Positions 25,865-32,073 of a DNA stretch of 32,073 nt are shown one piece after another. Each line of letters begins with the position of its first letter. Within the stretch, counting starts at the first letter, position 1. A model generated the notes under the pieces. It worked only from the letters and a program-made list of their open reading frames with translations. It was not told where the DNA came from and did not search any database. Origin of the DNA: Ignavibacteriales bacterium (GTDB lineage Bacteria > Bacteroidota > Ignavibacteria > Ignavibacteriales > Melioribacteraceae); the NCBI GenBank assembly GCA_020059785.1, contig JAGVBL010000248.1, positions 1 to 32,073 on the forward strand, given 5' to 3'. A program made the position numbers and the translations under genes.

Positions 25865-27838
25865 ATGAAATTATTTTTTAGAATTATTTTATCTATGTCG
25901 GCAATTTTTTTTACTGCAAATCTGCTTTTAGCACAGCAAGTAATGCCGCCATCGGTGGAACAATCATTAAACGAACCGATTAAATATACCGGTCAACTCA
26001 ATCCGGATAAGAGGTTTTACGATGGCAGACTTCCACATGTTGTTGGTGTTCATCATTACCAGGTTTTACGTGCCAACCGGAGTAATCCTTCCGAGCCAGG
26101 CATTGTGGGATGGACATATAATCATCAACCTTACCTTTCATATTGGAACGATACATTTTATTTACAGTATCTATCTGGATTGATCGGAGAGCATACACCC
26201 CCGACTCGAATTCTTATTACAAAATCGAAGGACGGAATCAACTGGAGTGACCCGGTTGTAGTTTTCCCGGAATATATTCTGCCTGAGATAAACGACGACG
26301 GGGAAATGATTCCGGCCGGCACTTTCGCAGTTCATCATCAGAGAATGGGATGGTATGTTGCACCGAATGGAAAACTTTTAACACTTGGATTTGTTGGTTA
26401 TTGTGCAACACCGCGCAGATCTCCGAATGCCGGTAATGGTATTGGAAGAATTGTAAGAGAAGTAAAATCAGATGGAACATTCGGTCCCATCTATTTTATC
26501 CGTTATAACCGCCATGTCGGTTGGAACGAAAAAAACACAAACTACCCGTTCTATAAAGAAAGCAAAGACAAAGATTTTCTTGTTGCATGTGAGAGCTTGC
26601 TTGCGGATAAACTTATTACTCTTCAGTGGTGGGAAGAAGATAGAGGCAAGGACGGATTTTATGCAATGGATCCTTCGCAGGTCCCTGACGGCGATACGTT
26701 CTCAAAAAAATCTACAACTGCTGCCGGAGCCGGCAAAGCATTCAATTATTATACTCGTCCCGATGGAGTAATTGTTGGTTTATGGAAAAATCAGTATGCT
26801 TCCATGAGTTCCGATAAAGGCAAAACCTGGACTCCGATAGTAAAGAATGAATCGCTACTTACTTCAGGGGCAAAAACCTGGGGACAGAAGACCGATGATG
26901 GCAAATATGTTATAGTTCACAATCAATCGGCAACGAAGCGAAATCGATTCCCGATGACTGCATTGGTTGGAGACGACGGGCATACGTTCGATAGAATATT
27001 CGGATTACGCGGAGAAGTTCCTACTCGAAGATATCAGGGGATTCATAAAAATCCCGGTGTTCAATACTTCAGGGGAATTATTGAAGGAAATGGAAATCCT
27101 CCCGGGAACGATCTATGGATGACTTATAGTGTAAATAAAGAAGATATATGGATTACAAAAACACCAACACCAATTGTTGGAAGCGTTAATGATGAAGTAA
27201 ATGAAAATTTTGAGAATGTGAATTCGATTAGCGACTTGAAATTATGGAGCGTTTATATGCCATCATGGGGACCGGTATCAATTATCAAAGATCCTAATTC
27301 AAAAAACAGTTATCTGGAACTCCGTGATGAAGAGCCATATGACTATTCATTCTTTGAAAGGATTTTCCCATCTGAATCAAAGAAAGAGATCGAGTTCAAA
27401 TTTCAAGGTGAAAAGCTTCCGCAGGGTTTTGCACCTGAGATCGAAGTTCAGGATCAGAAAGGAAACAGGGCTATTAAACTAAGAATTGATAAAGACTGGC
27501 TCTCATTTGATATCGAAAAAGTTTCAGTGGACCCGGTTAAGATTGATCCGAAAAAATGGAACCATGTTAAACTTGATATTGACTGTATAAAAGGATCATA
27601 CAAAGTAACTGTTAATGGAATTCGCTATCCAGACGAAATTCTGTTTGGAGAAAAAGCCGATGTTGTTGAACGCATCGTTTTCAGAACCGGTCCGTACAGA
27701 AATTTTATTCCGGCTCAGGTTGTTGAGAGAGGGATCGGTTCACAATCCGGTTTTGATCTTGATGACCAACCGGGTGCAGATTATAAATCTCCTCTTATAA
27801 TTCTTAATCTCGATGATATTATAACAAGGAGCTATTAA
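25865..27838 (+). CDS. Secreted two-domain Asp-box protein with C-terminal beta-sandwich
   Basis: The 657-residue protein has a signal peptide (MKLFFRIILSMSAIFFTANLLLAQ, cut before Gln) and a propeller-type N-terminal part to about residue 435 with Asp boxes SKDGINW (121-127) and SSDKGKTW (315-322). Conserved strips include GVHHYQVLRANR, HHQRMGWYVAPNGKLL, RYNRHVGWNEKN and LQWWEEDRG. The C-terminal 210 residues resemble a concanavalin/LamG-type beta-sandwich that may bind sugar (SFFERIFP, FRTGPYRNF). This appears to be a distinct family for which I cannot name an activity; His/Arg/Trp-rich strips suggest a glycoside hydrolase or lyase. AGGTGG precedes the ATG. The following bicupin starts one base after its stop, so the two are coupled. 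Confidence 0.88.
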   Translation: MKLFFRIILSMSAIFFTANLLLAQQVMPPSVEQSLNEPIKYTGQLNPDKRFYDGRLPHVVGVHHYQVLRANRSNPSEPGIVGWTYNHQPYLSYWNDTFYLQYLSGLIGEHTPPTRILITKSKDGINWSDPVVVFPEYILPEINDDGEMIPAGTFAVHHQRMGWYVAPNGKLLTLGFVGYCATPRRSPNAGNGIGRIVREVKSDGTFGPIYFIRYNRHVGWNEKNTNYPFYKESKDKDFLVACESLLADKLITLQWWEEDRGKDGFYAMDPSQVPDGDTFSKKSTTAAGAGKAFNYYTRPDGVIVGLWKNQYASMSSDKGKTWTPIVKNESLLTSGAKTWGQKTDDGKYVIVHNQSATKRNRFPMTALVGDDGHTFDRIFGLRGEVPTRRYQGIHKNPGVQYFRGIIEGNGNPPGNDLWMTYSVNKEDIWITKTPTPIVGSVNDEVNENFENVNSISDLKLWSVYMPSWGPVSIIKDPNSKNSYLELRDEEPYDYSFFERIFPSESKKEIEFKFQGEKLPQGFAPEIEVQDQKGNRAIKLRIDKDWLSFDIEKVSVDPVKIDPKKWNHVKLDIDCIKGSYKVTVNGIRYPDEILFGEKADVVERIVFRTGPYRNFIPAQVVERGIGSQSGFDLDDQPGADYKSPLIILNLDDIITRSY

Positions 27839-27839
27839 A

Positions 27840-28622
27840 ATGATTATACGATATTTCACCGAAGGGGAAAAACTTGATGTTGCCGGTCTAAACGAAATTA
27901 CTGTTCTGATCGATCGAAGCGAAACTGAATTAACTGAAATCGGCTGGAATTGCTGGACCCCAAATCAGGATGGTCCGCCTCATAAGCATAATGATAAAAC
28001 TCAATTATTCTATGTAACCAATGGAGTCGGGAAAATTCATTTGGGGAATGATGTATATGATGCTTCACCTGGAGACCTGGCCTATGTACCGGCCGGTCTA
28101 GTGCATCAGACTATTACGACTACCAGCGAAAAACTGTGTTATATGCTCTTTAATGTATTTATAAGTCAGGATAAGGAAGGTCATACAAGTTTTGCAGATC
28201 ATATTCAAAAAGTAAAACAGATCAGAAAACTCCAGGCGCAATCCGGTAAGTCGGATGTTGAGGAAACAATTACATTGAAGGAAGTAATACCCGGAAAATT
28301 TTTCAGTCAGGTTTTGAGTAATAATAGATTGGAATTGAATAATAAACATTCCGTCGGACTTATTCCCCGAAGTATTAATACCAATCTCGAATTGAATCTG
28401 GTACGTAGAGCTAGCGGTTTAAGTAATCAAATGGAAGTTCACAACGATAAAGAACAGACATTTTTTATTCTTGAAGGAGATGGTACTGTAACAGTCGGTA
28501 GTGAATCGGTTCATGTAAAAGCCGGAAACGTAATTGCAATTCCAAGAAATGTATATCATAAAGCCGAAGCCGGTAAAGAGGATCTATATTATCTCTGCTT
28601 AAATAGTTTTTCAATTACTTAA
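27840..28622 (+). CDS. Bicupin (double cupin) protein
   Basis: The 260-residue protein has two cupin domains. Domain 1 has metal-site-type residues H48, H50 and H89 with Q55 where Glu is usual (PPHKHNDKTQLFYV). Domain 2 has H201, E205 and H240 (VHNDKEQTFFILEGDG). No signal peptide is evident, so it is likely cytoplasmic. Small cupins act in uronate use (for example KdgF, which opens unsaturated uronates) or as sugar-acid isomerases or dioxygenases; the role here is unknown. AAGGAG lies 8 bases before the ATG inside the end of the preceding gene, with only one base between stop and start. The next gene begins 15 bases later. Confidence 0.85.
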   Translation: MIIRYFTEGEKLDVAGLNEITVLIDRSETELTEIGWNCWTPNQDGPPHKHNDKTQLFYVTNGVGKIHLGNDVYDASPGDLAYVPAGLVHQTITTTSEKLCYMLFNVFISQDKEGHTSFADHIQKVKQIRKLQAQSGKSDVEETITLKEVIPGKFFSQVLSNNRLELNNKHSVGLIPRSINTNLELNLVRRASGLSNQMEVHNDKEQTFFILEGDGTVTVGSESVHVKAGNVIAIPRNVYHKAEAGKEDLYYLCLNSFSIT

Positions 28623-28637
28623 CAGGGCTGATTTATT

Positions 28638-31466
28638 ATGAAAAAAATTTTTTCGTTATTGATTATTCTTTCTTTATCAATCGGGATGAATACTGATTCC
28701 GAAATATCTTTTGTCAATTCAATCGGACTGAAAATGATCAAGATTGACAAGGGAAGTTTTGTAATGGGCGATTTAACCGGCCGGGGGCAGTTTGATGAGT
28801 CTCCTGTAAGAAACGTTAAGATCAGTAATGACTTCTTTATTTCGGAAACGGAAGTTACAATTGAACAATTCCGTCAATTTAAAAAAGATTATCATGGATT
28901 CGATTCTTATTTTCCATACGCAACCGGTATTAGTTGGTTTGATGCAGAAGAGTATTGTAAATGGCTCAGTGCCAAAGAAGGTAAAATGTATAGACTTCCT
29001 ACCGAAGCAGAATGGGAGTATGTATGCAGAGCCGGTACTACTTCAGATTTTTCATCGGGTGAAAAACGACCAAATCATGAAACACCGAATCAATTCGATA
29101 TTAAAAATATGCATACCGGTCCAATCGAATGGTGTTACGATTGGTATGGTGATTATCTGTTTGCAGGCCAAACCGACCCGGTCGGTTTATCGTGGGGATT
29201 TTCGAAAGTTGTACGCGGCGGTTTGCCTGATAATAAATTGAAGGTCTACGATTATCCGGTTGACTATTATTCACGTTCTTCTAACCGTTCTTCAATGGCT
29301 CCTTCCTTCAATTCATTTATTAATAAGAGTGATTCTCGAGAAGTCGAAAAAACTATTCAGGGGTATGATCAATACATGCCGGGTTTAGTTGGAATTATTT
29401 TCGATGATAAGGAGATGCAGAAACCTGTTGGTATCTGGCGAATTACGGAATTAAATTCAGATAAAACTAAGTGGCAAAACCTGGATGATTTTACTGTTTT
29501 ATGGATCGGTCAGATTTCTTCTCCATACACTGGTTTGGTAAAAGTTGAAGCAGAAGCAGATGCCGGTATTAGATTAAAAATAGACGGACAAACTATTATA
29601 GATGGCTGGGGATTGGGCGAAAACAGAAAAGGTCAGTTCGAGTTTCAAGCCGGGAAAAGATATAAGATAGAAGTTGATTATATAAAACAAAAGGGGCGCC
29701 CATCTTTTATGCGTTTCTTCTGGAGTTATGAAGGAAAAATGAAAGAATTAATTCCACCTGAAGCGTTTACCTGTAATACAAATGATATTATCGAAACTGA
29801 ATCAATTTTCTCAAAATTATTGGCGGCAAGATTAAATGCTGCAAGCATAGGTTTCCGAATAGTACAAGCTCCACCACCTCAATCCAAGTCTCTTGCTTTT
29901 GAAGCGCCGTTTAATATGCAGGGAGTAAAACAGAGTTTCGATAAATCCAATTTCAAAAAAATAAATAAACCGTATTTCAGAAAAAGATTTTTACTTCCTA
30001 TTCCACCGGAGAATGTTGAAAAAGAAGATAGAAGTGCTGCAGGTATTGACCCTAATTTTTCAAGACATAATCACGATCCAGGATTGATGGCGCTTCCAAA
30101 CGGCGACCTACTATATGTTTTTTATACATCAACTTATGAAGATGAACCCGAAGTTGCACTTGCTGCAATGAGATTACGGTACGGCGCAGATGAGTGGGAC
30201 TGGCCTTCACGATTTCTTGATTTTGCAGATGTGAATGATGTTGCGCCTTTATGCTGGAATGACAACGGCAAACTCTGGCTCTTCTTCGGAGATATTCACC
30301 TTGACGGACGATATCCTTTTCAATGGATCAACTCAACCGATAACGGTGCAACCTGGAGTGGTGTTAAATTTCCCGAATTCATTGATGAAGTAGGACCTCA
30401 CACCCCCCAGCCGATTAACTCTGCATTTAGAGATGAAAACGGTTCATTATTTTTTGGAATGGATGGACTTGGTCCTTCTTCTCTTCTCATGTCAAGCAGT
30501 GATAACGGAAAAACATGGAGTGATACAAAGGGAAGAACTGGGGGAAGACACACAACATTCATTCAATTGAAGAATGGTGAGATCGCTGGTTATGGTGGAA
30601 AGCAATCTGATATTGATGGTTATATGCCGATCTCAATTTCAACCGATAAAGGAAAAACTTGGATCGTTTCCCGATCGGAATTTTCACCTCTCGGGACTAA
30701 TCAACGCCCTACAATTTTACGGCTTGCAAGCGGCAGACTTTTTTTTGCAAGCGACTTCCAGAGGATCGATGGTTATCAGCCAGAATCAATTAAACAGAGA
30801 GGTTCATTTGCAGCACTCTCCGATGACGAAGGAAAAACATGGCATATTAAAAAAATTCCCGGTGGTCAGGAACATGAATCTGAAATGCGAAGACAGGAGA
30901 TGCGTGGCGAAACTCTCGGTTACTCTGTTGCAGCTCAATCACCGGATGGAATGATTCATCTGATGGCTTCTATGACTCATCCATGCCTCCATTATGAATT
31001 TAATGAAGAGTGGATTTTAGATTCTTCGGATAAAATTTTAAATGAAGCGGATTTTATGAGACCAACTACTAAAAAAATTACCAATGTAAAAACATATAAA
31101 GAATTTTATAAAAATGGGAAATTAAGAATTGAATACTCTGGTGGGTTTGGTGACGATGAAAGATTTTTGTTACACGGCGTAGAAACCTGGTATTATGAAA
31201 ATGGTAAAACGCAATACACAGTAAATTACAATTTTGGGAAGAAAGTAGGAGTAGAGTCCTATTGGGATCCAAAACGATTAAAGATTTGGGAGTGGAGCCG
31301 CAGAGAAGATGGAGTTTCAGAGTGGCATCAATGGTGGGGTAACGGTTTGAAGAAAGCTGAATCGACATGGAAAGATTTGAAATGTGATGGATATGCAAAA
31401 ACCTGGGATTACAAAGGAAATTTGGTGAGTGATGTAGTATTTCAAAATGGTGAAATTAAAAAGTAG
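28638..31466 (+). CDS. Secreted mosaic protein: FGE-like domain split by PA14, Asp-box propeller, MORN-like tail
   Basis: The 942-residue protein has a signal peptide (MKKIFSLLIILSLSIG). Residues about 26-225 form a formylglycine-generating-enzyme-like (FGE-sulfatase/SUMF1) domain: GSFVMGD, GISWFDAEEYCKWL, YRLPTEAEWEYVCRAG, VVRGG, SSNRSSMAPS. Instead of ending, it is interrupted by a PA14-like domain (about 240-378, GLVKVEAEADAGIRLKIDG) and then resumes with SIGFRIVQA (403-411). Residues about 445-800 carry four Asp boxes (566-573, 620-627, 668-675, 728-735), a sialidase-like propeller. The C-terminus (about 818-942) has MORN/YwqK-type segments such as GVETWYYENGK. The two catalytic Cys that FGE needs near the C-terminal end are absent (YYSRSSNR), so it is not an active maturase. 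It probably binds or cleaves glycan; the activity is unknown. Confidence 0.88.
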   Translation: MKKIFSLLIILSLSIGMNTDSEISFVNSIGLKMIKIDKGSFVMGDLTGRGQFDESPVRNVKISNDFFISETEVTIEQFRQFKKDYHGFDSYFPYATGISWFDAEEYCKWLSAKEGKMYRLPTEAEWEYVCRAGTTSDFSSGEKRPNHETPNQFDIKNMHTGPIEWCYDWYGDYLFAGQTDPVGLSWGFSKVVRGGLPDNKLKVYDYPVDYYSRSSNRSSMAPSFNSFINKSDSREVEKTIQGYDQYMPGLVGIIFDDKEMQKPVGIWRITELNSDKTKWQNLDDFTVLWIGQISSPYTGLVKVEAEADAGIRLKIDGQTIIDGWGLGENRKGQFEFQAGKRYKIEVDYIKQKGRPSFMRFFWSYEGKMKELIPPEAFTCNTNDIIETESIFSKLLAARLNAASIGFRIVQAPPPQSKSLAFEAPFNMQGVKQSFDKSNFKKINKPYFRKRFLLPIPPENVEKEDRSAAGIDPNFSRHNHDPGLMALPNGDLLYVFYTSTYEDEPEVALAAMRLRYGADEWDWPSRFLDFADVNDVAPLCWNDNGKLWLFFGDIHLDGRYPFQWINSTDNGATWSGVKFPEFIDEVGPHTPQPINSAFRDENGSLFFGMDGLGPSSLLMSSSDNGKTWSDTKGRTGGRHTTFIQLKNGEIAGYGGKQSDIDGYMPISISTDKGKTWIVSRSEFSPLGTNQRPTILRLASGRLFFASDFQRIDGYQPESIKQRGSFAALSDDEGKTWHIKKIPGGQEHESEMRRQEMRGETLGYSVAAQSPDGMIHLMASMTHPCLHYEFNEEWILDSSDKILNEADFMRPTTKKITNVKTYKEFYKNGKLRIEYSGGFGDDERFLLHGVETWYYENGKTQYTVNYNFGKKVGVESYWDPKRLKIWEWSRREDGVSEWHQWWGNGLKKAESTWKDLKCDGYAKTWDYKGNLVSDVVFQNGEIKK

Positions 31467-31473
31467 AATTATT

Positions 31474-32073
31474 ATGAATATCAAAAGACATTTATTGGTT
31501 TGGTTAATTTTGTTTTGTTCTATTGCCTTTAATGCTAGAGGATCCAGTTTATATAATATAATGAACTATGGAGCAGTGGGAGACAGAAAAACTTATAATA
31601 CAGAGGCAATTCAGAAAGCAATTGACCATGCGTCTTCAAATGGCGGTGGTACAATTTACTTTCCGGCTGGAATCTATCTCACCCGCACAATAATTCTAAA
31701 AGATAACATTACACTTCATCTTTCAAACGGCTCTACTATTCTCGGCAGCAAAGATCTCAACACTTTCAATCCTGTTTGCGGATCATTTGAAGATAGTGAT
31801 GGAAGGAAATTCGGGACTGCTCTTGTTTTTGCCAAAGACTGCAGGAACATATCAATTGAAGGTAATGGCACAATTGATGGTCAGGGTTATAAGGAATTCT
31901 ATCCCAAAGGGGAAGGCGTTTACAGACCGTACATTATTCGTTTTATCCGGTGCAGCTTTGTAAAGGTAAAGGATGTTAATCTTATTAATTCTGCTGCATG
32001 GGTTCAGCATTATGTTGAATGCGATGACCTGATAATTGATGGTATTACAGTCCGATCGTATTCAAATGTAAAC
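31474..32073 (+). CDS. GH28-like secreted glycosidase, N-terminal part (3' cut by window edge)
   Basis: The reading frame is open for 200 codons to the end of the window. The N-terminus MNIKRHLLVWLILFCSIAFNARG is a signal peptide. Then come strips typical of GH28 and pectate-lyase-3-type beta-helices: NYGAVGDRKTYNTEAIQKAID, here seen as NYGAVGD and NTEAIQKAID, GGGTIYFPAGIYLT, then LHLSNGSTILGS and GNGTIDGQG, and SAAWVQHYVECDDLIIDGI. GH28 enzymes hydrolyse alpha-galacturonosyl or rhamnogalacturonan linkages. The catalytic Asp region lies beyond the cut, so activity cannot be checked. It follows the mosaic gene by 7 bases and is probably in the same operon. Confidence 0.88.
   Translation, partial: MNIKRHLLVWLILFCSIAFNARGSSLYNIMNYGAVGDRKTYNTEAIQKAIDHASSNGGGTIYFPAGIYLTRTIILKDNITLHLSNGSTILGSKDLNTFNPVCGSFEDSDGRKFGTALVFAKDCRNISIEGNGTIDGQGYKEFYPKGEGVYRPYIIRFIRCSFVKVKDVNLINSAAWVQHYVECDDLIIDGITVRSYSNVN

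Noticed and set aside
28638-29900. Calling the FGE-like domain an active sulfatase maturase
   Set aside because: The catalytic cysteines near the C-terminal part are replaced (YYSRSSNR), the domain is interrupted, and the protein is secreted.
1-32073. tRNA, rRNA, CRISPR array, insertion sequence or integrase
   Set aside because: I saw no clover-leaf-type RNA gene, no regularly spaced short repeats, and no transposase or integrase coding region.

Overview
This window is a single-strand carbohydrate-use locus: all 20 genes read on the + strand and intergenic gaps are short (the largest is 244 bases). Base composition is moderately AT-rich. Signal peptides often end just before Gln (…SAQ, …LAQQ), and most carbohydrate genes have a BNR, FG-GAP or parallel beta-helix architecture. 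Together with fairly frequent Shine-Dalgarno sites (AGGAGG, AAGGAG), this suggests an FCB-group bacterium, more like an Ignavibacteriota/Ignavibacteriales relative than a classical Bacteroides. That taxonomic call is inference; no rRNA or marker gene is present.

Layout. (1) 1-6614: three tandem paralogues of a large secreted FG-GAP/VCBS protein. The first is cut by the window edge; each of the two complete ones has 14 Asp-rich repeat motifs, which would make two seven-bladed propellers. (2) 6641-8314: a secreted right-handed parallel beta-helix protein. (3) 8340-18757: a cytoplasmic and transport block with a sodium:solute symporter (SSS), a full-length transketolase, a gluconate 5-dehydrogenase-like SDR, a Tat-type sulfatase, a two-subunit transketolase, a DapA-family lyase and a second SSS symporter. 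It closes with a clear intrinsic terminator at 18858-18885. (4) 19002-24631: a third SSS symporter, a second DapA-family enzyme, and a Tat-type Gfo/Idh/MocA oxidoreductase, followed by a DoxX membrane protein that overlaps a second Tat-type Gfo/Idh/MocA gene by 4 bases. (5) 24677-32073: two Asp-box (sialidase-fold) proteins, a bicupin, a 942-residue FGE/PA14/Asp-box/MORN mosaic, and the start of a GH28-like pectinase-type enzyme running off the window.

How it may work together (inference): exported propellers, the beta-helix protein, the sulfatase and the GH28-like enzyme would dismantle a sulfated, acidic polysaccharide or glycan. Exported Gfo/Idh/MocA enzymes may oxidise the released glycosides, the three SSS symporters would import monosaccharides or sugar acids, and the SDR, transketolases and DapA-type lyases would break the carbon skeletons. 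No SusC/SusD pair, sugar kinase, isomerase or regulator lies in the window, so the substrate cannot be fixed from this sequence alone. The most distinctive items are the 14-motif paralogues with a shared His-rich last-blade insert, the FGE-like domain that is split by a PA14 domain and lacks the catalytic cysteines, and the pairing of a 5-keto-sugar-acid-type dehydrogenase with both one-chain and two-chain transketolases.
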